The notes under the pieces: model-generated | The model's database searches: none | Told to the model about the DNA's origin: nothing | The model's input: the letters and a program-made list of their open reading frames with translations, nothing else | Position numbers and translations under genes: made by a program | In this document: piece after piece, positions 15,464-23,571 of the stretch | How the letters are laid out: every line of letters starts with the position of its first letter | Numbering within the stretch: position 1 is the stretch's first letter | Assembly (NCBI GenBank): GCA_947177025.1 | Contig: CAMWSQ010000006.1 | Location: 1 to 32,268, forward strand | Direction of reading: 5' to 3' | Length of the DNA: 32,268 nucleotides | Origin: an uncultured Mollicutes bacterium | GTDB lineage: Bacteria > Bacillota_I > Bacilli_A > Acholeplasmatales > Anaeroplasmataceae

Positions 15464-15848
15464 AGAAATACTTGATAATCCCCTTTCTCTTTATAATACC
15501 AATATACATTCCTCTATCATCAATTATAGGAATAAAGTTTTGTTCAAAGGATAACTTTATAACCTCTTGAATAGGACAACTGATATCTAATGCCTTATAT
15601 GGACGATATTTCTCAATACAATCTACACATTGCGATTCTGCAAGTTCAACATCAAAATGACTATTATTCTTAATATATCTTAATATGTCTCCTTCAGACA
15701 AAGTTGCCATATAATGTCCTTCCTTATCTATTAATGGAACAACTGTAAACTTATAACGATCAAATTTTTCTAAAGCCTGTCTGATTGTGGATTTAGAATC
15801 TAAATAAAAAGTTTTGTCCTTGGGAGTTAATAAAGCAATAATATTCAT
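15432..15848 (-). CDS. Small protein with a pair of CBS domains (CbpB-like)
   Basis: The 138 residues consist almost entirely of two CBS repeats: TIRQALEKFDRYKFTVVPLIDKEG...LSEGDILRYI, and PIQEVIKLSFEQNFIPIIDDRGMYIGIIKRKGII. CBS pairs bind adenine nucleotides such as AMP or c-di-AMP and act as energy or nucleotide sensors. Length and order resemble CbpB/YkuL, but ligand specificity cannot be read from the sequence. AGAGGA precedes the ATG. It is the first gene of the CBS-GNAT-MsrA-DUF2188 unit. Confidence 0.85.
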   Translation of the reverse strand: MNIIALLTPKDKTFYLDSKSTIRQALEKFDRYKFTVVPLIDKEGHYMATLSEGDILRYIKNNSHFDVELAESQCVDCIEKYRPYKALDISCPIQEVIKLSFEQNFIPIIDDRGMYIGIIKRKGIIKYFYERFKKQYNI

Positions 15849-15946
15849 ACATCATTCCTCTTCTTTCTATCTTCATTATAAACTATTTTATTCATAAAAT
15901 CTACATTCCTTTCTATCATTTTTTCACATATTTTTCCAAAATTAAA

Positions 15947-15966
15947 AGACTCACTTTTGTGAGTCT
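15947..15966 (-). terminator. Intrinsic terminator at the end of the aromatic operon
   Basis: An 8-bp perfect stem (AGACTCAC / GTGAGTCT) closes a 4-base loop and is followed by TTTTAATTTT on the minus strand, 8 bases after the GltD-like stop. Confidence 0.8.
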
Positions 15967-15973
15967 AATTTTA

Positions 15974-17245
15974 TCATTTATTGTCTAAAATAAGCTTGGC
16001 AACCTGTCTTCCACAATCCATAGCCTCTACTACTGTTTTAGCTCCAAGTACAATATCTCCTCCAGCATAAATGCCTTCTATATTCGTTTTAAGCCCATCA
16101 CATACTAAATATTTATGATCTGTAGCAAGAACATGTTTATCATATATGTCCTCTGGATCTTGCCCAATAGCGCTAATAATAGAATCACAAAGAATGGTAC
16201 AATATTTCCCCGTACCAACTGGACGTTTTCTACCAGATGCATCAGGAGCACCTAAAGTCATTTCTTCAACTTTTATTCCTTCCACCTTTTCTTCTCCAAG
16301 AACCTCCACTGGATTATTTAAAAATTGGAAAATAACTCCCTCTGCTTCTGCATCCTTAATTTCTTGCTTAGTAGCAGGAGCCTCTAGTCTGCTTCTTCGA
16401 TAAACAACTAAAACCTTTGCTCCATCTTTTCTTGCACATCTTGCAGCATCCATAGCAACATTTCCTGCACCAATCACAACTACTGTACCAGAAAGCTGAG
16501 GACGATTGCCCTGTCCAAGCTTAATATCCAAATTGACAGCCTTTAAATAATCTAAGGCATCATATACACCTGGCAAAGATTCATTTGGAATTCCCAATTG
16601 TTTTGACTTAGTTAATCCAATAGATATGAATACAGCATCAAATTGTTTTTTTAAATCAAAAATTTCAGATTCTTTGAGTTTCGTATTAAAATGAATAACA
16701 GCTCCTAAATCCTCAAGCTCTGCCGCAATTCTTGTGATTTTAGTATAGTCTAAACGATAGCTTGGAATCCCATAAGTTAAAACACCACCAATGTAGTATT
16801 CTGCTTCAAAAATTTCTACACTGCATCCTGTCTTTAACAGCTCCTTTGCACAAGAAAGTCCTGCAGGTCCAGCACCAATGATGGCTACTTTTTGGGAAGA
16901 CCTTTTTTCTATTTTTATAGGCTTGTTCATATGCTCAACAACATAGCGTTCTAACTTGCCACAATCAATCGGTTTACTTTGAATTCCAAGAACACAATGT
17001 CCAACACATTGACGCTCATGTGGACAAACAATCGAACAAATATAGGGAAGATCAGAACAGGAATTTATAATTTCATACGCTTCTTCTAAACGATTTACCT
17101 TGATTTCTTTAATAAAATCTCGAATACGCATACGTGTAGGACATCCCGTTTCACAACGAGGATTCTTACAAGATAAACAACGCAGTGCTTCTATTCTTGC
17201 CTCATCTTCTGTCATGCCTTCTGGCATAGACCATTTTTCATTCAT
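15974..17245 (-). CDS. GltD-like NAD(P)-dependent FAD/Fe-S oxidoreductase
   Basis: This 423-residue protein is related to the glutamate synthase small subunit. An N-terminal Fer4_20 region has CLSCKNPRCETGCP (about 23-36) and CSIVCPHERQCVGHC, which bind Fe-S clusters. An FAD Rossmann motif GAGPAGLSCAKELL lies near 123-136 and an NAD(P) motif GAGNVAMDAARCAR near 259-272. The end GGDIVLGAKTVVEAM is typical. It normally passes NAD(P)H electrons to a partner, but no GltB is in this window. It overlaps aroC by 8 bases, so it is co-transcribed with the aromatic operon; its role there is unclear. Confidence 0.9.
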   Translation of the reverse strand: MNEKWSMPEGMTEDEARIEALRCLSCKNPRCETGCPTRMRIRDFIKEIKVNRLEEAYEIINSCSDLPYICSIVCPHERQCVGHCVLGIQSKPIDCGKLERYVVEHMNKPIKIEKRSSQKVAIIGAGPAGLSCAKELLKTGCSVEIFEAEYYIGGVLTYGIPSYRLDYTKITRIAAELEDLGAVIHFNTKLKESEIFDLKKQFDAVFISIGLTKSKQLGIPNESLPGVYDALDYLKAVNLDIKLGQGNRPQLSGTVVVIGAGNVAMDAARCARKDGAKVLVVYRRSRLEAPATKQEIKDAEAEGVIFQFLNNPVEVLGEEKVEGIKVEEMTLGAPDASGRKRPVGTGKYCTILCDSIISAIGQDPEDIYDKHVLATDHKYLVCDGLKTNIEGIYAGGDIVLGAKTVVEAMDCGRQVAKLILDNK

Positions 17246-18245
17246 CTTTATTCTCTCCTTGATATGCTTTGTAAATTAAGCTTGCATCCGCTAATGCGAT
17301 TGCAACACAAGCCTCTAAAACGACCTGAGCTCTTAAAATTATCGCTGCATCATGACGACCTTCAATTCTCAATTCTTCAATTCTTCCACTTTCTTTGTTA
17401 AATGTTTCCTGAGGAATACTGATAGAAGGTGTTGGTTTTACAAAAACATTTACAACCAATGGATTCCCATTGGAAACCCCACCATTGATTCCACCATTAT
17501 GATTTGTTTTTGTAGTTCCCTTTTCATCTATTATGCAATCATTAAATTCGCTTCCTCTAAGACGGGCTCCATCAAATCCTATGCCAAAGGAAACTCCTTT
17601 AACACCACCAATAGAAAATAAAAGATGAGAAATAGTGGATTCTAAAGAGTCAAAATAAGGCTCTCCCAATCCAACAGGAATCTGATCGGCTTGAATTTGA
17701 ACAATTCCTCCAACAGAATCCTTTTCCTCTACTGCTTTTTCTAATATACTCTTAAACTGAGTTTGATCTGTAACCCCACCAAGATTTGTAATCTTTGTAG
17801 AAAAACTGATAGTTTTTAATATTTTTTTTGCAACAACTCCAGCAGCCACAATTCCAAGAGTTAATCTTCCCGAAAAAGAGCCACCACCTCTATAATCCTG
17901 ATATCCTTTATATTTGACATTTGCCACAAAATCAGCATGAGAAGGTCTAGGATGACTTACTAGCTTAGAATAATCCTTACTTTTTGTATTCGTATTTAGA
18001 AAACGAAGGAGAATAGCTCCACCTGTAGTATAGCCTTTAAACACTCCAGATTCTATAATAATTTCATCAGGTTCTATTCTAGGAGTAGTTCCAAGACCAC
18101 CAGATTTTCTTCTTGCTAAATCAGCAGCAAAATCTGCTTCTTTTAAAGAAATTCCTGCTGGAACTCCATCCAATAAAACACCTACAGAATTTCCATGACT
18201 TTCCCCATATATATTAAGTTGAAATAGTTTTCCTATGTGATTCAT
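17238..18245 (-). CDS. aroC: Chorismate synthase
   Basis: This 335-residue enzyme converts 5-enolpyruvylshikimate-3-phosphate to chorismate and needs reduced FMN. Signatures are GESHG at the start, RPSHAD, RGGGSFSGR, GGINGGVSNG and GRHD, all intact. It follows aroE by 18 bases. The C-terminal end is within the start of the GltD-like gene. Confidence 0.96.
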   Translation of the reverse strand: MNHIGKLFQLNIYGESHGNSVGVLLDGVPAGISLKEADFAADLARRKSGGLGTTPRIEPDEIIIESGVFKGYTTGGAILLRFLNTNTKSKDYSKLVSHPRPSHADFVANVKYKGYQDYRGGGSFSGRLTLGIVAAGVVAKKILKTISFSTKITNLGGVTDQTQFKSILEKAVEEKDSVGGIVQIQADQIPVGLGEPYFDSLESTISHLLFSIGGVKGVSFGIGFDGARLRGSEFNDCIIDEKGTTKTNHNGGINGGVSNGNPLVVNVFVKPTPSISIPQETFNKESGRIEELRIEGRHDAAIILRAQVVLEACVAIALADASLIYKAYQGENKDE

Positions 18246-18263
18246 ATTGAACCCTCCTGATTT

Positions 18264-19025
18264 TTATTTAATATCTATATATGCTACAACAGCTTCATAT
18301 GGAATAGAAATTGATTGTCCCTGCCATATTTCTTCTGCCTTTAATGCCTGCATAACCAGCATATATAATCCATTGATTTTAGAATGAGCATCCTTTAGTA
18401 ATTGTGTTTCTAAGGGGTTGAAGATAATATCAATAACCTTGCCTGATTTCTCGGCAATTTCCTTAGACACTGGACTAACTCCTACATTTGGAAACATTCC
18501 AACTGGAGTTGTATTCACTAATACATCAATATTTTTCGTTTCAAGTTCCTTATAACTAATATCATTCTTTTTAGGAGTTCTAGACACAAAATGACAAATT
18601 CCGCCTAAATCCTGTAATGCTTGGTTGACTGCCAAGGAAGCTCCACCTGTGCCTAAAATGTAACATTCTTTATTTTGAACATCAACCTTATAGTACTTTA
18701 AAGTTTCTAAAAAACCATCATAATCCGTATTTGTTCCATATGCCTTTCCATTTTTGACATAGACTGTATTAACACTACCAATAGCTTTGGCTTTTTCATC
18801 TATGCAATCTAAGTACTGCATAATTGTTTTTTTGTAAGGAATCGTCACATTAAAACCAGAATAATATCCCTGTTTTAACTGTTCTATGTATTTTTCCAAC
18901 TCTTCTTCCTTGCATTCTAAAAGAGAATAGGTTGCCTCTTGATGTAAAGATTGAAAAACAAAGCTATGAATGATTTTTGAATAACTATGAGAAAGCTTTT
19001 CTCCTAATAATCCATACTGTTTCAT
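18264..19025 (-). CDS. aroE: Shikimate dehydrogenase
   Basis: This 253-residue enzyme reduces 3-dehydroshikimate to shikimate with NADPH. The N-terminal substrate motif LLGEKLSHSYSKIIH, the catalytic Lys in NVTIPYKK and Asp in GTNTDYDGF are present. A Rossmann motif GTGGASLAV lies near 124-132 and PVGMFPN follows. It overlaps the chorismate mutase gene by 4 bases (ATGA). Confidence 0.94.
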   Translation of the reverse strand: MKQYGLLGEKLSHSYSKIIHSFVFQSLHQEATYSLLECKEEELEKYIEQLKQGYYSGFNVTIPYKKTIMQYLDCIDEKAKAIGSVNTVYVKNGKAYGTNTDYDGFLETLKYYKVDVQNKECYILGTGGASLAVNQALQDLGGICHFVSRTPKKNDISYKELETKNIDVLVNTTPVGMFPNVGVSPVSKEIAEKSGKVIDIIFNPLETQLLKDAHSKINGLYMLVMQALKAEEIWQGQSISIPYEAVVAYIDIK

Positions 19026-19291
19026 TTCATCAAATCCTTTTGATATTCTTTAGAAGATTTTAATACTCCTTCAAAGAAAATACGATAATAGTCTTCAAGA
19101 TCTTTATTATTTAGCAATGAAACATTCTTTTCAATAATGTTTTGTTCTCTAGATGCATCTAATACAGGAAGCTGATTCTCTAGCTTATATTCTGCAACCA
19201 TTTGAACTGCATGCATTCTTTCTTCAAAAAGCTTTAGCATTGCTTCATCAATTTGATTTATTTTATTTCTTGCATCATCTAATTTACTCAT
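19022..19291 (-). CDS. Chorismate mutase, AroQ type, stand-alone
   Basis: This 89-residue all-helical protein matches type II chorismate mutase: LDDARNKINQIDEAMLKLFEERM, then VAEYK, then DASREQNIIEK. It turns chorismate into prephenate, the branch to Phe and Tyr. In other Bacillota this domain is often fused to DAHP synthase or prephenate dehydratase; here it is free. It overlaps aroA by 8 bases and aroE by 4. Confidence 0.9.
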   Translation of the reverse strand: MSKLDDARNKINQIDEAMLKLFEERMHAVQMVAEYKLENQLPVLDASREQNIIEKNVSLLNNKDLEDYYRIFFEGVLKSSKEYQKDLMK

Positions 19292-20549
19292 AGGTTACAT
19301 CTCCTCCTAATGCCTCAAATACTTCCCAAAAATTCGGATAGGATTTAGAAACACATTCTGCATTCAAAATAGTTAAATCCTCATCCATCTTTAAGCTTGC
19401 CATTGCGAGTGCCATTGCAACTCTATGATCATTGTGAGAATCTACTACACCTCCATGAAGTTTCTTTGTTCCATAAATCTTCATTGTATCAGGTTCTTCA
19501 TCAATCTTAGCACCTAACTTCTCTAGTTCTTCCTTCATGCAGGTAACTCTATCACATTCCTTGATTCTTAAGCGAGAAACGTGTGTAAAATAAGAAACTC
19601 CTTCTGATACACTGGCTAAAACAGTAAGTGCAGGTCCTAAGTCAGGAGACTGAGAAAAATCAATCGTTGTTCCCTTAGTTTGACTAGGTAAACAATATAA
19701 AAGCTCATGATCAAACTGAATATTTCCATTTAAAGAAGAAATATCCTCTATGATTTTTTTATCTCCTTGATAAGAGATAGGATTCATTCCTTTTAGCTGG
19801 ATGTCTGCTCCCATTGCTCCTGCAATTAAGAAGAATGCAGTTTGAGAATAGTCTCCTTCTACTGTATAGTTATAAGAATGATAGCTTTGATTTCCTTTGA
19901 TTTCAAAGGAGGTATATTCATGATTTATAATTTCAATTCCAAATTTAGATAAGATATCTAAAGTCAAATCTACATATCCTTTAGATTCTAAAGTGCCTAT
20001 AATCTCTATTACAGAATCTCCATTTAATAAGGGTAAAGCAAATAATAGTCCTGTAATAAACTGTGAGGAAATATTTCCCTGAACCTCATATTTTCCTGGA
20101 ACGAGACCTCCAGTTGTTTTTAAAGGTAAATATGCATCCTCAGGATGTGTAAACTGTATTCCTAGCTTTTGAAATATTTCAAAATAAGAATCTAGTGGTC
20201 TTTTCACCAAATGATTTCTTCCTATAAATTCCATAGGTGTTGGATTGACTAATGCAATAGGAATTAAAAAACGCAAAGTAGAGCCAGATTCGTTTGCATC
20301 AATCACATTATCTGTTCTTTTCACTTTAGAGCCTTTAATCCTTAGTGTAGTTCCTTCTACCTCTATTTTAGCACCTAAGGCTTTCATTGCAGAAATAGTT
20401 GCTAGAATATCTTTAGAAAACATGACATTAGAAATTACACTTTCCTCTTCACTTAATGAAGCTGCAATAATTGCACGATGAGATAAGCTTTTTGAAGGAG
20501 GTATAGACACAATCCCCTTTAATTTTTTGGGATGAATGGTTACATTCAT
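19284..20549 (-). CDS. aroA: 3-phosphoshikimate 1-carboxyvinyltransferase (EPSP synthase)
   Basis: This 421-residue enzyme makes EPSP from shikimate-3-phosphate and phosphoenolpyruvate. PSKSLSHRAI near the N-terminus, GSTLRFLIP, GNISSQF, RIKECDR and DHRVAMALAMA identify the two-domain inverted-alpha-beta fold. ATGA overlap with aroB upstream. Confidence 0.95.
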   Translation of the reverse strand: MNVTIHPKKLKGIVSIPPSKSLSHRAIIAASLSEEESVISNVMFSKDILATISAMKALGAKIEVEGTTLRIKGSKVKRTDNVIDANESGSTLRFLIPIALVNPTPMEFIGRNHLVKRPLDSYFEIFQKLGIQFTHPEDAYLPLKTTGGLVPGKYEVQGNISSQFITGLLFALPLLNGDSVIEIIGTLESKGYVDLTLDILSKFGIEIINHEYTSFEIKGNQSYHSYNYTVEGDYSQTAFFLIAGAMGADIQLKGMNPISYQGDKKIIEDISSLNGNIQFDHELLYCLPSQTKGTTIDFSQSPDLGPALTVLASVSEGVSYFTHVSRLRIKECDRVTCMKEELEKLGAKIDEEPDTMKIYGTKKLHGGVVDSHNDHRVAMALAMASLKMDEDLTILNAECVSKSYPNFWEVFEALGGDVTYE

Positions 20550-21571
20550 TTTATCAGCTCCTTTAAATGCTTTTCTTCAACTGGATATAAGAAGGCTTGC
20601 CCAATCTTAGAAAGTAAAACCATATTAATTTTACCTGCCAAATTCTTTTTATCCTTTGCAATTTCTAAAATATATTCCTTGTAGCTTGGTTCCTCACAAG
20701 GTAAATCATATTGCTTTATAATTTCCTTAAGTTCTTTATAACAATATTCTTCTGTCAATCCTAAATCCATACCAAAACGGAGAACCATCAGCATACCTAA
20801 AGCAACTGCCTCACCATGCTTTAACCCTAACTTTAACTCAATAGCATGTCCAAAGGTATGTCCAAAGTTCAACAGCATTCTTTCCTTTGTATCAAACTCA
20901 TCCTTTTCAACAATACTTTGTTTTACACATAAGCTTTGATAAATAATCTCTTCATCAACCTCTGGTTTATGCTTTAGCATTTCAAATAGCTTTTCATTTC
21001 CAATGGCAGCATGTTTAATAAGCTCTCCCATACCATTATTCCATTCTCTTTTAGATAACGTATGTAATACCTTCGGATCTATTAAAACCAGCTTAGGCTG
21101 TTTAAAACAACCCAATATATTTTTACGTTCATAAAAATCAATGCCTGTTTTCCCACCAATAGAGGAATCCATCTGGCTAAGCAATGAAGTAGGCACACTC
21201 ACATAAGGTAAGCCACGATAGAGAGTTGCGGCAACAAAGCCTGTTAAATCTCCTATTACTCCACCACCCAAGGCTAAAAGTAATTCATTTCTACGGATAT
21301 CTTTATCTAAAAGCTTTTGGACAACAGATGCATACATTTCTATGCTTTTGGAAGCTTCTCCATGTGGAATAACTACACTTTCTACTTCATAGTCTTTTAA
21401 ACTATTCTTTACTGCTTCTAAATATAACTTTTCAACAATATCATCTGTAATAATATAAATTTTTTTATTGTGATAAACTTCCTTAATATAAAAAGAAAGA
21501 TGAAACAAAATGTCATCTTCTATAAAAATGTTATAGGAATTCGTCTTTAATTGAATTCTTAATTGTTTCAT
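20546..21571 (-). CDS. aroB: 3-dehydroquinate synthase
   Basis: This 341-residue enzyme cyclises DAHP using NAD+ and a divalent metal. GGGVIGDLTGFVAAT and YRGLPYVSVPTSLLSQMDSSIGGKTGI are the diagnostic stretches. Metal-binding His residues lie in NFGHTFGHAIE and LKHGEAVALGM. It overlaps tyrA by 4 bases. Confidence 0.95.
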   Translation of the reverse strand: MKQLRIQLKTNSYNIFIEDDILFHLSFYIKEVYHNKKIYIITDDIVEKLYLEAVKNSLKDYEVESVVIPHGEASKSIEMYASVVQKLLDKDIRRNELLLALGGGVIGDLTGFVAATLYRGLPYVSVPTSLLSQMDSSIGGKTGIDFYERKNILGCFKQPKLVLIDPKVLHTLSKREWNNGMGELIKHAAIGNEKLFEMLKHKPEVDEEIIYQSLCVKQSIVEKDEFDTKERMLLNFGHTFGHAIELKLGLKHGEAVALGMLMVLRFGMDLGLTEEYCYKELKEIIKQYDLPCEEPSYKEYILEIAKDKKNLAGKINMVLLSKIGQAFLYPVEEKHLKELIK

Positions 21572-22398
21572 TTTTCCATCTTCCTTCTAATTTGTGTAGA
21601 TTGATTAAATAGTTTTTTCAATGTATCTTTATCATTGTACTTTAAGGCATTTTTTAAAATATCAAGTTCTGCCTCAAAACTAGAGATATGTTCTAATAGA
21701 TACTCTTTATTTTCTAAAAACAATTCACTCCAAAGAGCGTCATTAATCATTGCAATTCTCGTTAAATCACGATAAGAGTCTCCAATAAATTTTACAGTAT
21801 CTGCATCATGATCACTATTGACCAAAGATACAGCAATTGCGTGAGTGAGCTGACTAGTAAAGCCAATCATTTGGTCATGACGTTCAATTGAAATCGTTGT
21901 AATTCTTCCAAAATCTAAATCATGTGCAATTCCTATTAAAACTTCTTCTGCGGTTCTATTAACAGAGTCTATTGGTGTAATTAAAAAATTTGCTCCTCTA
22001 AATATTTTGTAATCAGCAAATTGAATTCCTATCTTTTCTTTTCCTGCCATAGGATGATGGGATAAATAAGTTGCCTTTCCTGCAAGTAAGGTTGCTTTTC
22101 TTACAAATGAACTTTTTACTCCACATACATCTGTAATGATTTGATTTTCTTTAAATAAAGCATTATGCTGTTTTAAAAAATCTAAAATAGCCTGTGGATA
22201 GATTGCAAGAATAATACAATCACACTCTGATAAAATCGAAAAATCATCAATAAATCCATCTTTTATAAACTTGTTTTCTTTAGCATACTGAATGACATCT
22301 ACACTTTGGTCTATCCCATAAATTTCATGTCCCTTTAAGGATAGTCCCATAGCATAGGACCCACCAATCAGTCCTAGTCCAACAATACAAATTTTCAT
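21568..22398 (-). CDS. tyrA: Prephenate dehydrogenase
   Basis: This 276-residue enzyme oxidatively decarboxylates prephenate to 4-hydroxyphenylpyruvate in tyrosine synthesis. An NAD-binding motif GLGLIGGSYAMGL opens the protein. HHPMAGKE holds the catalytic His region, and SQLTHAIA lies in the helical C-domain. There is no C-terminal ACT domain, so tyrosine feedback at this step is not expected from the sequence. Its start shares one base (TAATG) with the aroF stop. Confidence 0.94.
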   Translation of the reverse strand: MKICIVGLGLIGGSYAMGLSLKGHEIYGIDQSVDVIQYAKENKFIKDGFIDDFSILSECDCIILAIYPQAILDFLKQHNALFKENQIITDVCGVKSSFVRKATLLAGKATYLSHHPMAGKEKIGIQFADYKIFRGANFLITPIDSVNRTAEEVLIGIAHDLDFGRITTISIERHDQMIGFTSQLTHAIAVSLVNSDHDADTVKFIGDSYRDLTRIAMINDALWSELFLENKEYLLEHISSFEAELDILKNALKYNDKDTLKKLFNQSTQIRRKMEK

Positions 22399-23411
22399 TA
22401 TAGCTTTTTCCCAACAATTGGTGCAATTAATCTTAGCTGCTGCATCATATGATCAAAACGCTCAGGCTTTAGGCTTTGTGCACCATCACATAATGCACAT
22501 TCTGGATTGTTGTGGACCTCAACAATAATTCCATCAGCTCCTACAGCTAATGCTGCCTTAGACAAATCTTCTACCATAGACCACTTACCAGCTGCATGAG
22601 AAGGATCTACAATAACAGGTAAATGAGATAATTCCTTCACTGCAAGTACAGCAGATAAATCTAGTGTATTTCTAGTATATTTTTCAAAAGTACGAATTCC
22701 TCTTTCACATAAAATAACCTTATCATTTCCGCCAGCTAAAATGTACTCAGCTGCCATCAACCATTCTTCTATTGTTGCAGAAAGACCACGCTTTAATAAA
22801 ATAGGCTTATCAATTTTTCCAAGAGCCTTTAACAAATGGAAATTTTGCATATTACGAGCGCCGACCTGAATGATATCTACATCCTTAACAAATCGTTCAA
22901 TCATATCCTCAGACTGAATTTCTGTAATGATTGGCAAACGTGTTTCCTTTCTTGCTTCCATTAATAAATCTAAACCCTCAAGTTCTAATCCTTGAAATGC
23001 ATAAGGGCTTGTTCTTGGCTTATATGCTCCACCTCTTAAAATATGTGCTCCACTTTCCTTTACACTTTGAGCAACACTTACAATTTGATCATGATTTTCA
23101 ACAGAGCATGGACCTGCCATAACCGTAAAGTTTCCTCCACCAATCTTTACACCACACACATCAATAATGGTAGGCTCTGGATGAAATGCCTTAGAAGCCT
23201 TTTTATATGGAACCTGAATTCTTGTGATAGTATCTACGCCTGGCAATGCATAGACATCACTATCCATTGTTTTCGTAGTATCTCCAATAATACCGATGAC
23301 TTTTACATCTCCACTACTTGCATCCTTTATTTCAAGACCCCTTGTCTTAAAATACTCTATAATATTTTGATATTCCTTCTTTGTTATGGAATCCTTCATC
23401 TTAATAATCAT
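22398..23411 (-). CDS. aroF: DAHP synthase, type I-beta with N-terminal ferredoxin-like domain
   Basis: This 337-residue enzyme condenses phosphoenolpyruvate and erythrose-4-phosphate, the first step of the shikimate pathway. The N-terminal roughly 70 residues form a small ferredoxin-like domain, as in Thermotoga-type enzymes where it carries tyrosine feedback. The barrel shows AGPCSVEN, GAYKPRTSPYAFQGL, KRGLSA and DPSHAAGK. It is the first gene of the operon, with GAGGT before ATG and a clear promoter. The regulatory ligand here is inference. Confidence 0.94.
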   Translation of the reverse strand: MIIKMKDSITKKEYQNIIEYFKTRGLEIKDASSGDVKVIGIIGDTTKTMDSDVYALPGVDTITRIQVPYKKASKAFHPEPTIIDVCGVKIGGGNFTVMAGPCSVENHDQIVSVAQSVKESGAHILRGGAYKPRTSPYAFQGLELEGLDLLMEARKETRLPIITEIQSEDMIERFVKDVDIIQVGARNMQNFHLLKALGKIDKPILLKRGLSATIEEWLMAAEYILAGGNDKVILCERGIRTFEKYTRNTLDLSAVLAVKELSHLPVIVDPSHAAGKWSMVEDLSKAALAVGADGIIVEVHNNPECALCDGAQSLKPERFDHMMQQLRLIAPIVGKKL

Positions 23412-23444
23412 AAGTAATACCTCACTTGTACCTATATTTATATT

Positions 23445-23473
23445 ATTCTATCATAAAACGACATTGTATTCAA
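23445..23473 (-). promoter_or_regulatory. Promoter of the aromatic amino-acid operon
   Basis: TTGAAT (23468-23473) is 17 bases from TAGAAT (23445-23450) on the minus strand. The leader to ATG is about 30 bases, too short for a T-box or similar riboswitch, so control by transcript leader is unlikely. Confidence 0.65.
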
Positions 23474-23491
23474 GAAAAGGAGATAAAGAAA

Positions 23492-23520
23492 AACCATTGT
23501 GAATTTAAATCACAATGGTT
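23492..23520 (-). terminator. Intrinsic terminator of the ABC exporter operon
   Basis: An 11-bp perfect stem (AACCATTGTGA / TCACAATGGTT) closes a 7-base loop and is followed by TTTTTCTTT on the minus strand. It separates the ABC genes from the aromatic operon. Confidence 0.85.
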
Positions 23521-23571
23521 CAAAATGCCTCATTCCTTATTAAAAAGGTTAAAGGGTATAAAACAAAGCTA

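Noticed and set aside
15845-15895. 16-residue upstream frame overlapping the CBS gene by ATGA
   Set aside because: A TATAAT sequence lies within it and its Shine-Dalgarno spacing is too long; it is more likely the promoter and leader of the CBS gene.
22931-23417. Plus-strand open frames opposite aroF
   Set aside because: They mirror the highly conserved aroF gene, lack Shine-Dalgarno sequences and have no recognisable protein motifs. The same applies to open frames opposite galU, aroC, aroA, the ABC genes and nifJ.
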